Source: Nitrososphaerota archaeon (GTDB lineage: Archaea > Thermoproteota > Nitrososphaeria > Nitrososphaerales > Nitrososphaeraceae). From it: 30,057 nucleotides of DNA. Of this stretch, positions 23,381-30,057 are shown in pieces. Made by a program: the position numbers and the translations under genes. The DNA is taken from assembly GCA_005877345.1 (NCBI GenBank), contig VBPR01000030.1:1-30057 (forward strand). The letters are read 5' to 3'. The first letter of the stretch is position 1. Each line of letters opens with the position of its first letter. The notes below the pieces were generated by a model, which was not told the DNA's origin, ran no database searches, and was given only the letters and a program-made list of their open reading frames with translations.

Positions 23381-24577
23381 ATGATGTACAGAATGAGAAC
23401 TAAAAAATCAACTTATTCAGATTCTCATATACAGGAAGATGAGACACACAACTCTGAAAGTATTTCTGATGATTATGCGGAAGATATCGTAGACAAACGT
23501 GAGCAAATAGAAAAGGAACAAAAAGAAGATACTGTCATGAATAATACCAAAGAGTCATTAACTACAATATCAGAACAATCTCAGATTAATGATCTTACTA
23601 ATCTTGAAATTCAAGACATTGAAGGGATAGGCCCTACAACTGCTAGGAAGCTTAGAGAAGCAGGAATTTTTTCGGTTATGGATCTGGCCGTGGCTGCAGT
23701 TGAAGATCTAGCAGTAGACATTAATGCATCCAAAGAAAGTGCAGCCTCATTCATAATGGCATCTCAAAAACTTTTAAGAGAATCAGATGTTCTTGATAAA
23801 GAATTCATCACTGCTGAAACTGCGCTTAAGAAAAGAAGATCTTTGTTACGATGTTCTACTGGTTCAAGTATGCTTGACGATCTATTCTTGGGAGGTATAG
23901 AAACACAGGCAGTTACTGAACTTTATGGCGAATTTGGTTCGGGCAAGTCACAAATATGCCATACGATGTGTATTACTGCCGGACAACCAATAGAATCAGG
24001 TGGATTAAACAGTGGTGTTATTTACATTGACACTGAAGGAACATTTCGACCTGAAAGACTGGAGCAAATATCTAGCACTAGAAGCATAGATCCGGTGCGT
24101 GCACTGCAAAATGTAGCTGTATGTAAAGTCTATAATAGCGCACATCTAGAATTAATAGTTAAAAATCTCGGTAAATATATAGACGATTACAAAGCGAAAC
24201 TAGTAGTTGTCGATAGTATAATTTCATTACATAGGGCAGAATTCTCTGGTAGAGGAACGCTTGCTGATAGACAACAAAGACTCAATTCTATTATGCATAA
24301 ACTTCTTAGAATTTCAGAAATTTACAATGTTGCAATAATAGTTACAAACCAAGTGCAATCTGCTCCAGATACATTCTTTGGTGACCCGACAAAACCGACT
24401 GGTGGAAATGTAATTGGCCATGCCTCAACTTACAGAGTATATTTGAGAAAATCTGGTGAAAACAGAATAGCAAAAATGATCGATTCTCCATATCATCCAT
24501 ATAGTGAAGTAAGATTTACTATCAATGAAAAAGGAACAGATAACCTAGACGAAGGTAAAAAATCCAAAAAGGAATAA
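23381..24577 (+). CDS. radA: DNA repair and recombination protein RadA
   Basis: RadA is the archaeal RecA/Rad51 homologue that forms filaments on single-stranded DNA and drives strand exchange. The 398-residue protein has an acidic, low-complexity extension of about 75 residues, then an N-terminal helix-hairpin-helix domain (IEGIGPTTARKLREAGI, about 80-96), a polymerisation motif (FITAETAL, about 142-149), Walker A GEFGSGKS (183-190), Walker B KLVVVDSI and the loop region LADRQQRLN and VTNQVQSAPDTFFGDP. All catalytic motifs are intact. Usual archaeal RadA proteins have about 320-330 residues, so the extension is notable. The start MMYRMRTKK is chosen as the longest; an internal ATG at residue 53 would remove most of the extension. 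It is divergent from bax1. Confidence 0.95.
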   Translation: MMYRMRTKKSTYSDSHIQEDETHNSESISDDYAEDIVDKREQIEKEQKEDTVMNNTKESLTTISEQSQINDLTNLEIQDIEGIGPTTARKLREAGIFSVMDLAVAAVEDLAVDINASKESAASFIMASQKLLRESDVLDKEFITAETALKKRRSLLRCSTGSSMLDDLFLGGIETQAVTELYGEFGSGKSQICHTMCITAGQPIESGGLNSGVIYIDTEGTFRPERLEQISSTRSIDPVRALQNVAVCKVYNSAHLELIVKNLGKYIDDYKAKLVVVDSIISLHRAEFSGRGTLADRQQRLNSIMHKLLRISEIYNVAIIVTNQVQSAPDTFFGDPTKPTGGNVIGHASTYRVYLRKSGENRIAKMIDSPYHPYSEVRFTINEKGTDNLDEGKKSKKE

Positions 24578-24584
24578 TTTTTTT
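24578..24584 (+). terminator. T-run terminator of radA
   Basis: Seven consecutive T residues directly follow the radA stop codon. Archaeal RNA polymerase terminates at such T-runs without needing a hairpin. Confidence 0.45.
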
Positions 24585-24678
24585 ACTATTACAATTATTT
24601 AGAATGGATACAAAATTAAAATATCAAGATATCTAGGCAAGGTATTAGTGTAGGACGAGCATAGCATAACAACCCCTT

Positions 24679-24798
24679 TCAAGTATCTTCGGGTTTGTGC
24701 GTTTCATTATAATGCTGTAAATATTCAGATTCATTTTCAAATATTTTATTACATTTACTGCACATGACAGGTTCACCATTTTCATTTTCATTTTCCAT
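24679..24798 (-). CDS. 39-residue C2H2 zinc-finger protein
   Basis: From the ATG at 24798 a short frame encodes one classic finger, MCSKCNKIFENESEYLQHYN followed by ETH: C-x2-C, 13 residues with a Phe, then H-x4-H. A Glu/Asn repeat precedes it. The spacing is that of a single DNA-binding or protein-binding zinc finger, which makes the reading hard to explain by chance. It is too short to be caught by usual gene finders. It is convergent with radA and sits between it and the dodecin gene. Confidence 0.65.
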   Translation of the reverse strand: MENENENGEPVMCSKCNKIFENESEYLQHYNETHKPEDT

Positions 24799-24918
24799 TT
24801 ATACAATTGAAAGAAAAGGTGGTTTAAGAATTTACGGATATTGTCAAGTTGATTATGCCGTCTTTGTAGCTGTATCTCTTTCTAAGTATGTTCCTGGCAT
24901 AAGTTATAGGATCGAGAA

Positions 24919-25131
24919 CTAGTCTACGGCAAAAGATATTTTTACGCAAGTTCGATATTTTGTTATTTTTCCTGAAGTAGGATCTACATGCGCAGTCATA
25001 TCGACAACTTCTATGCCGTGTATCCCATGCAAGGTCTTTTTTGCTTCATCGACTGCAACTTGAGCAGCATCTTCCCATCCTTTGTCTGAGCTACCTATTA
25101 TTTCAATTATCTTTGCAATATGATGAGTCAT
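24919..25131 (-). CDS. dodecin (flavin-binding)
   Basis: The 70-residue protein matches dodecin along its full length: KIIEIIGSSDKGWEDAAQVA, then VDEAKKTL, IEVVDMTAHV and a final KITKYRTCVKISFAVD. Dodecins form hollow dodecamers that store or buffer flavin (FMN, FAD, riboflavin) in the cytoplasm; the WEDA tryptophan stacks the isoalloxazine ring. Halobacterial and bacterial dodecins have the same size, so the gene is complete. It is alone, divergent from the secreted protein gene at 25265. Confidence 0.95.
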   Translation of the reverse strand: MTHHIAKIIEIIGSSDKGWEDAAQVAVDEAKKTLHGIHGIEVVDMTAHVDPTSGKITKYRTCVKISFAVD

Positions 25132-25194
25132 AATGAAACATAATACACTTCATTTGTTATAAAGACTTTGATAGTATAATTAAACCAGATAAAC

Positions 25195-25204
25195 AATATA
25201 TAAA
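25195..25204 (+). promoter_or_regulatory. possible TATA-like box upstream of the BsuPI-like gene
   Basis: The stretch aatatataaaa lies about 60 nt before the ATG at 25265, too far for a leaderless transcript, so it would give a leader of about 35 nt. Confidence 0.3.
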
Positions 25205-25264
25205 AATGCAACAAAAATCAATAAAGTAAGCAACAATTAAAAATGATGCTTACTATATTTTATC

Positions 25265-25957
25265 ATGGTTCAACATAGAAATAGAAATGCCAGAGATATA
25301 GTAAAAGTTCTTCCTTTTCTTTCCGCGTCCTTTATGTTGTTAATTGTTCTACCCACTCAGCTAATCCATAACTTGATGATATTTGCATATGATCCTAAAG
25401 AGGCTGACAAGTTATTATCTGAAGGGGGAAAGGTATGTCCACTAGAATCTGAATGTAATAAGCAGAATAATAATCAGACAGATAGCCATAATATGACTCT
25501 GAACGTTCCAAATCCAGGAAAATTGGATGATGGACAAGGCTCAGCAGCCAGTTCAACAGTAAATAATTCAACTGGTTCTCAAAATGAAACCAATTTAGGT
25601 AACACTACCACTCTAAATGGACAAATCAAGAATTCAATTCAAGATATGATAAACATTACAACTGATAAACAAATTTATAATCCGGGAGAAAAAGTTAGTA
25701 TCTCAATAAAAAATATTGGATCCCAACAACTAACATTTCCAAATTCTGCGTTAGGACTGACCATAAGAAACTTGGCATCCAATGAATTATATCCAATTTT
25801 ATCATCACAGGTGATAACAATTCTGAGTCCAGGAGATTCAAAATCCCTTGAATGGGATCAAATGGGTATTGATGGAAAACAGGCACCCTCGGGAAATTAT
25901 ACGGCCTCAGTAAATTCAGGCATTAATTCGGCTGATACAACCTTTTCTATTAAATAA
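25265..25957 (+). CDS. secreted BsuPI-like domain protein
   Basis: The 230-residue protein has an N-terminal membrane segment (FLSASFMLLIVLPTQLIHNL, about 19-38), a short CPLESEC disulfide-like pair, a Ser/Asn/Thr-rich linker with many potential glycosylation sites (about 70-125), and a C-terminal beta-sandwich (about 130-230). The sandwich reads TTDKQIYNPGEKVSISIKNI, then ALGLTIRNL and GDSKSLEWDQMGIDGKQAPS, which resembles the BsuPI-type domain first seen in a Bacillus proteinase inhibitor. It is probably a cell-surface protein. Function is unknown; inhibitor activity is not implied. Confidence 0.75.
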   Translation: MVQHRNRNARDIVKVLPFLSASFMLLIVLPTQLIHNLMIFAYDPKEADKLLSEGGKVCPLESECNKQNNNQTDSHNMTLNVPNPGKLDDGQGSAASSTVNNSTGSQNETNLGNTTTLNGQIKNSIQDMINITTDKQIYNPGEKVSISIKNIGSQQLTFPNSALGLTIRNLASNELYPILSSQVITILSPGDSKSLEWDQMGIDGKQAPSGNYTASVNSGINSADTTFSIK

Positions 25958-26078
25958 AATCATGCTTGTCTTAGGCTGTAAATTTGTTGTTGATTACAAG
26001 CTTTTCTAAGTCTTATTTTAAGCAATTGGTCATATTAAATTTCAGGCAAAATCAAAAGATGTCTTTATATCGGATTCA

Positions 26079-26153
26079 TGGGCCCGGAGGGCTTCGATCC
26101 CTCGATCTGTGGTTCCGAAGACCACCGCGATATCCTGGCTACGCTACGGACCC
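26079..26153 (-). tRNA. tRNA-Arg(TCG)
   Basis: Cloverleaf: acceptor GGGTCCG with CGGGCCC, anticodon stem GTGGT/ACCAC enclosing CTTCGGA (anticodon TCG), and T-arm GAGGG-ATCGAAG-CCCTC. The length is 75 nt, the discriminator is A, and neither an encoded CCA nor an intron is present. The plus-strand reading through it is spurious. No integrase lies next to it. Confidence 0.95.
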
Positions 26154-26293
26154 TCTTTTTCTAACTTTAAAATTAGAACCAAGGTTCTATATCAATTGAG
26201 CTAATTAATAATTAATATTTCAGATAAGCTAAATTATATCAGTTAATAACAATCAATTTATTATCTCAAAGATTTCTCAGTAGTTGTAATTAA

Positions 26294-27478
26294 TTGAAGG
26301 TATCTGACAGAATATCCAATGTGGAATATGCCATCAGAGACATAACAGTACATGCGAGACGATACGAAAAATCTGGAAGAAAAATAATCTACCTGAATAT
26401 TGGTGATCCGGTAAAGTACGATTTTCCGACTCCGGATCACATAAAGAAAGCATTGATGGACGCAGTTTCAAATGATTTCAATTATTACGCTGACTCAGAA
26501 GGCATTTTAGAATTAAGGCAAGCCATAGTAAAGAAAGAATCGCTAAAGGGACTTTCCATAACTGTAGAAGATGTTCTTGTCACCAATGGTATTTCTGAAG
26601 GATTAGATATGGTAGCTGCATCAATAGTGGAACCGAATTCCGAAATTCTAATGCCCGGACCATATTATCCTCCCTATGCCTCGTACGTAAAATTTTACGG
26701 AGGCAAGCCTATTGAATTTAGACTTACAGAGGATGGAACTCCTGATCTTGATGATATCAAGTCAAAGATTACATCAAAAGCAAGAGCATTGTGCATAATT
26801 AATCCCAATAACCCTACCGGTGAGGTTTTTAACAGCAAGAACCTTAAACAGTTAATTGATGTTGCTGCTGAACATGATATGTATATAATATGTGATGAAA
26901 TATACGATAAGCTGGTATTTGATCAGGAATTTACTGGAATTGGTAAAGTGGCAAAAGATGCGGCGGTGATACTACTTAATGGTTTTTCAAAAGTTTATCT
27001 CATGACAGGATGGCGTTGTGGATATATATGTATGAATAGCGATTGTCAAAAATTAGAAAATATCAGGAGCAATATTCCAAAACTGGCGAGAGTTCGTATA
27101 GCTGCTAATCTTCCAGTACAAAAAGCTGCAGTAGCAGCTCTTCAAGGACCACAATCATACATAGCTAAAACTGTAAGTAAATTAAAAAAAAGAAGAGATT
27201 TAGTAGTGAAACGTTTGAATGAAATAGATGGAATCTCTTGTAAATTACCAAACGGGGCATTCTACACTTTTCCAAAAATTCTTCTTAATGGATGGAAAGA
27301 TGATAAAGATTTTGTTCTCGATCTACTGAACAAAACCGGTATTCTCACAGTGCATGGTTCCGGTTTCGGGGAACTGGGAAAAGGTCATTTTAGAATCGTT
27401 TACCTTCCAAATGAACAAGTACTTCAAGAAGCAATGGATAAGCTCAGCAATTTTATTAATAGTAAAAATCGAAATTAA
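26294..27478 (+). CDS. PLP-dependent class I/II aminotransferase (alanine/aspartate type)
   Basis: The 394-residue enzyme has the fold-type I signature throughout: LNIGDPVKYDFPTPDHI near the N-terminus, NPNNPTGEVF (about 170-180, binds PLP phosphate), CDEIYDKLVF (Asp and Tyr for the pyridine ring), the Schiff-base lysine K233 in NGFSKVYLMTGWR, and the substrate-carboxylate Arg in GHFRIVYL. It is closest in pattern to archaeal alanine aminotransferases. It converts amino and keto acids in the cytoplasm; exact substrate is not fixed by the sequence. Start is a TTG at 26294 with a short leader. It lies downstream of tRNA-Arg on the other strand. Confidence 0.92.
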   Translation: MKVSDRISNVEYAIRDITVHARRYEKSGRKIIYLNIGDPVKYDFPTPDHIKKALMDAVSNDFNYYADSEGILELRQAIVKKESLKGLSITVEDVLVTNGISEGLDMVAASIVEPNSEILMPGPYYPPYASYVKFYGGKPIEFRLTEDGTPDLDDIKSKITSKARALCIINPNNPTGEVFNSKNLKQLIDVAAEHDMYIICDEIYDKLVFDQEFTGIGKVAKDAAVILLNGFSKVYLMTGWRCGYICMNSDCQKLENIRSNIPKLARVRIAANLPVQKAAVAALQGPQSYIAKTVSKLKKRRDLVVKRLNEIDGISCKLPNGAFYTFPKILLNGWKDDKDFVLDLLNKTGILTVHGSGFGELGKGHFRIVYLPNEQVLQEAMDKLSNFINSKNRN

Positions 27479-27508
27479 TCCCCATCTCAATCATATTGAT
27501 AAGGCCAA

Positions 27509-27787
27509 TTACCATTTTGTATTATTGTCCCTATCTACATTTCTTCTAAATTTACCCCAATACAATAATATTCCTCCACCAATCAACATTGCTATTACAA
27601 ATTTTTCGTTTGTCACCAAATTGCTTGTATAATTATCAAGATAGAAACCAACAGACAATTCTGTAGAATAAAGATAAAGGTTCCTTAACGCAATAACTGT
27701 CGCCATTACAATAAATAGGACTCCCATGCCATACATCCAATTTTTGCCTTGCTTACTGGGCTCATTTCTTTTTTCGAATCGGTTCAA
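27509..27787 (-). CDS. two-helix membrane protein, unknown
   Basis: The 92-residue protein has a basic cytoplasmic N-terminus (MNRFEKRNEPSKQGKN), a first helix (GMGVLFIVMATVIALRN), an outer loop rich in Tyr/Ser/Asn, and a second helix (FVIAMLIGGGILLYWG) followed by a basic tail. Its start codon overlaps the stop codon of the upstream F420-NADP reductase gene by 4 nt (ATGA), so both are translationally coupled. No family is recognised. Confidence 0.7.
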   Translation of the reverse strand: MNRFEKRNEPSKQGKNWMYGMGVLFIVMATVIALRNLYLYSTELSVGFYLDNYTSNLVTNEKFVIAMLIGGGILLYWGKFRRNVDRDNNTKW

Positions 27788-28455
27788 GTAAGCTTTATTC
27801 CAGGGTGTTTAATTTTGTTCTTTTTAGATGCATTCAGCAACATAGGAGTAAGAACCTCTGCCTGATAACTAAGGGATAATGATCCAAGATATAGTGGCCT
27901 AAGACCTTTTATTTCTCCTATCAACTGATTTACTTTTATAATTGAATCCTGATCGTCACCACAAACAAAGATATCAGAATCAAGACTTTCATTGATGTTC
28001 TTTAATTTCACTTCAGATATTGTATGAAACGCAGAAACAATTTTCTTGTCTGGAAGATTTTCTGCTAATAGATGAGCTGCCGATTTCATATTTTTTTCAA
28101 ATGGGATATATGTAAAGCCAAAATCATTTCTTTCCATGGGAACTATTGGAGAAACTATTATGCAATCTTTTTTTATACCATTGGAGATCGAGTCACACGT
28201 TAATTTTATTGATTCATAGGGGATTGATAGTATCAATATATCCGAATCTCTTGATGAAGATACATAATCAGCACCTTTGATAGTTCCTTTCATATTATTT
28301 CCATAAGACGATGTTGCTGTATTCATGTACTGCTCTGCTGAGTTTATAGCTTTTTGTGCATCACGAGAACCAATTGTAATGTCATGATTCACAACCCATC
28401 TGAGAGCAAAACCTTCTCCCATTCCACCAGTACCACCAATTATTGAAATTTTCAT
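27784..28455 (-). CDS. npdG: F420-dependent NADP oxidoreductase (NADPH:F420 reductase)
   Basis: The 223-residue enzyme transfers hydride between coenzyme F420 and NADP. It has the N-terminal Rossmann motif MKISIIGGTGGMGEGFALRW, the NADP-phosphate-binding turn TIGSRDAQKA, SDILILSIPYES and the C-terminal F420-site region SAFHTISEVKLK with GLRPLYLGSLSLSY. Length and motif order fit the archaeal Fno/NpdG family. Thaumarchaeota make F420, so this enzyme likely balances reduced F420 and NADPH. The small membrane protein gene follows with a 4-nt overlap. It is divergent from the histidine phosphatase across 208 nt. Confidence 0.93.
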   Translation of the reverse strand: MKISIIGGTGGMGEGFALRWVVNHDITIGSRDAQKAINSAEQYMNTATSSYGNNMKGTIKGADYVSSSRDSDILILSIPYESIKLTCDSISNGIKKDCIIVSPIVPMERNDFGFTYIPFEKNMKSAAHLLAENLPDKKIVSAFHTISEVKLKNINESLDSDIFVCGDDQDSIIKVNQLIGEIKGLRPLYLGSLSLSYQAEVLTPMLLNASKKNKIKHPGIKLT

Positions 28456-28663
28456 TAATTATCTGTCATAAAGTGTTGGAGCATCCTAATTAAGGTTATA
28501 ATCTATATTTTATGATGAACAAATTCGTTATGATTTTCAAGGAATAGACTAATTGATACTAAGAAGAAAGAAGTAAAATGATAAAAAACTGTTATACATT
28601 CTATACAATATTTATTAATCGAAAAACAAATTTAAGACTTGATTTATATTAATTTGAGTTGTT

Positions 28664-29287
28664 TTGCCGCTTATAGTTTTTGTACGCCATGGAGAAGCAG
28701 ATAATAATGTCAGACGACTCCTTGTAGGAAGGCACATAGAGTCTCATCTCACAGAATGTGGAATACAGCAGGCCAGAGACACTGGCCACCATCTAAGGAA
28801 ACTGAAAATTGATAGAGTGTGTGTAAGTCCGGTAACGAGGGCGATTGAAACTGCCAAGATAATTTGTGAGATAAATCAATTAGGATACCAGACTGATGAA
28901 AGATTATACGAAATTGAATTGGGAGATCTGGTTGGTATGAATTATGATGATGTTATCGAAAAACATGGAAACCTCTTTTTGAAATTCTACAGTGGAGATG
29001 ACCCGATTCTTGATAGCTATGGTATCGAGAGCTTCTCCGCAGTTAAAAAAAGAATCCAGAATTTACTTGATGAATCTATGAAAAATTACCCAGATAAAAA
29101 TTTGTTATTTGTAACTCATTTAGATCCTATTAAAGCAGCAGTATCCATCATGTTGGGTCTTCCCCCAGAAAGTCTGTATGGATGGCATATACGTAATGCT
29201 TCAATGACCATTCTGAAACATGAAAATAATACTCTTTCACTTTCGGGTGTTAATGTAATGGGATTTCACAGATATATTGGTGAATGA
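28664..29287 (+). CDS. histidine-phosphatase (phosphoglycerate-mutase-like) protein
   Basis: The 207-residue protein has the catalytic FVRHGEADNN (R8, H9) near the N-terminus, the second phosphate-pocket Arg in SPVTRAIETA, the acid or base glutamate in LYEIELGDL, and the second catalytic His in LLFVTHLDPIKA. All four are intact. Members include cofactor-dependent phosphoglycerate mutases and phosphatases for sugar phosphates or cobalamin and F420 intermediates; sequence alone does not choose, and the shorter C-terminus favours phosphatase. The start is TTG at 28664. It is followed after 42 nt by the cytochrome oxidase genes. Confidence 0.9.
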   Translation: MPLIVFVRHGEADNNVRRLLVGRHIESHLTECGIQQARDTGHHLRKLKIDRVCVSPVTRAIETAKIICEINQLGYQTDERLYEIELGDLVGMNYDDVIEKHGNLFLKFYSGDDPILDSYGIESFSAVKKRIQNLLDESMKNYPDKNLLFVTHLDPIKAAVSIMLGLPPESLYGWHIRNASMTILKHENNTLSLSGVNVMGFHRYIGE

Positions 29288-29329
29288 ATAGAACATACGG
29301 TCCTTGCAAAAACCTTAAATTAGATGTAG

Positions 29330-29623
29330 GTGAGTAGTGACCTCGGACAAGGAAATTTGATGTCACCAAGATCAAATATATGGTTACTTCTTTTGTTGTT
29401 TTCACCTCTTGTTCTGGTAGTTCTTTCTTCTTTTGACAATGTTTTTGCACAAGAACCTCAAGAATTCGTTATCAGAAGAGTAGAAATTTGGGCATTATTT
29501 TACAGGCTTATGGTTGCGGCCTTTGTGGTTGGAGCTGTGGTTCAAGGTGCTATAGTATATGTATGTTGGCGATTTAGAGAATCCCATAAGCAAAATAGGA
29601 TAAAAGAAATAGAGGGCGTATAA
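29330..29623 (+). CDS. membrane-anchor part of cytochrome c oxidase subunit II
   Basis: The 97-residue protein has a signal-like helix (NIWLLLLLFSPLVLVVL, about 16-32, then VFAQEPQEF) and a second helix (YRLMVAAFVVGAVVQGAIVYVCW, about 58-80) with an FRESH tail. This is the topology of the first transmembrane hairpin of subunit II. The next gene starts one nt after this stop and carries the remaining helix and the CuA domain, so the subunit appears split into two genes, if neither is misread. The start is GTG at 29330; ATG 29360 is an alternative. Confidence 0.75.
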   Translation: MSSDLGQGNLMSPRSNIWLLLLLFSPLVLVVLSSFDNVFAQEPQEFVIRRVEIWALFYRLMVAAFVVGAVVQGAIVYVCWRFRESHKQNRIKEIEGV

Positions 29624-29624
29624 T

Positions 29625-30057
29625 ATGGGTCACGCAACAGTTGAATGGGTATACGTTGGTGTTGTCATATCACTACTTACATGGGTAGGGGCTGAATCTT
29701 GGAATGTTGAAAGACAAGTCGAGCATATTCCACCGGAAACAGAAACAATCAAGGTCATAGGTCAACAATGGTTCTGGACCTTTGAACATCAGGATGGTAA
29801 GAAGGAGATCGGTCAGCTTCACTTAAAGCAAAATGTTCCCTACAAGTTTGAGATTGTCTCAAAGGACGTTATTCATGATTTCAATGTACCTGATTATACT
29901 ATTTTAATGGACGCCGTTCCTGGTAGAGTCAATGTGGCATGGAATCTATTTGACACACCTGGTGAGTATCGTATTCAGTGTAGAGAGTACTGTGGTTTTG
30001 GACATCCCACTATGAAAGCAAAATTATTTGTTGAACCATTTACACAGACCGCTGAAG
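29625..30057 (+). CDS. coxB: cytochrome c oxidase subunit II, CuA domain (runs off the right edge)
   Basis: The 144 visible residues start MGHATVEWVYVGVVISLLTW (membrane helix) and continue with QQWFWTFEHQDG, the conserved electron-entry region, and the CuA site: H84 in DVIHDFNVP, then C119, E121, C123, H127 and M130 in CREYCGFGHPTM. All six CuA ligands are intact. The protein sits in the membrane with CuA outside and passes electrons to the haem-copper subunit I, the end of the ammonia-oxidation respiratory chain in these archaea. The frame is open to the last base of the window. Confidence 0.92.
   Translation, partial: MGHATVEWVYVGVVISLLTWVGAESWNVERQVEHIPPETETIKVIGQQWFWTFEHQDGKKEIGQLHLKQNVPYKFEIVSKDVIHDFNVPDYTILMDAVPGRVNVAWNLFDTPGEYRIQCREYCGFGHPTMKAKLFVEPFTQTAE

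Noticed and set aside
25984..26199. Plus-strand open frame of 71 codons over 26079-26153
   Set aside because: It is the reverse-strand reading of tRNA-Arg, a common spurious protein.

Overview
The window looks like a chromosomal segment of a soil ammonia-oxidising archaeon (Thaumarchaeota/Nitrososphaeria), most like the low-GC genus Candidatus Nitrosocosmicus. The evidence is an AT-rich base composition; many apparently leaderless genes with TTG, GTG or ATG starts 22-35 nt after a TATA-like box; archaeal RadA; the XPB-associated nuclease Bax1 (DUF790); a F420-dependent NADP reductase; dodecin; secreted cupredoxin-like proteins; and a split, archaeal-type cytochrome oxidase subunit II. The genus is an inference from memory of gene content, not a database result.

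Layout. 1-3.7 kb: small secreted, membrane and zinc-finger proteins, a cupredoxin-like protein, an Asp/His-rich secreted peptide and a CHRD-domain protein. 4.3-6.6 kb: an arsenic cluster made of an HxlR-type regulator facing arsM, an ArsC-like phosphatase whose 5' end is disrupted by a 7-nt insertion, and an aquaglyceroporin. 6.7-8.3 kb: a frameshifted membrane-protein gene and a secreted protein with two FxLYD-like domains. 8.8-10.9 kb: an aldo/keto reductase and a methyltransferase in a visibly more GC-rich stretch. 11.0-13.1 kb: a type-1 copper cupredoxin, a VOC protein bracketed by 65-bp inverted repeats, and an AHSA1/SRPBCC protein. 13.2-18.75 kb: a decaying accessory island with DUF1326, a broken COG1237 metallo-beta-lactamase gene, a DUF1214 fragment, a secreted intradiol dioxygenase, a possible gene with an internal stop, tiny zinc-binding ORFs and an integrase N-terminal remnant abutting tRNA-Pro. 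A partial copy of the tRNA-Pro 3' end lies at 13262-13280. 18.8-30 kb: mostly intact housekeeping genes: LhgO-like oxidase, Nudix hydrolase, Bax1 divergent from radA, dodecin, tRNA-Arg, an aminotransferase, a F420:NADP reductase, a histidine phosphatase and the start of a cytochrome oxidase operon that runs off the right edge.

How genes work together. ArsC, ArsM and the aquaglyceroporin would form an arsenate-reduction, methylation and channel-efflux route under a redox- or metalloid-sensing HxlR protein. Bax1 and RadA are both DNA-repair proteins transcribed divergently from one 195-bp region. The oxidase genes at the right edge belong to the terminal respiratory complex.

The most unusual signals are non-coding. 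A family of intergenic repeats (about 3.0, 3.75, 4.25, 8.45, 8.63, 13.26, 15.8 and 17.56 kb) all lie in one orientation, and some members carry a tRNA-3'-end-like head. There are also the inverted repeats around the VOC gene and a concentration of freshly broken genes. I did not see a CRISPR array, an rRNA gene, an intact insertion sequence or a clearly new defence system.
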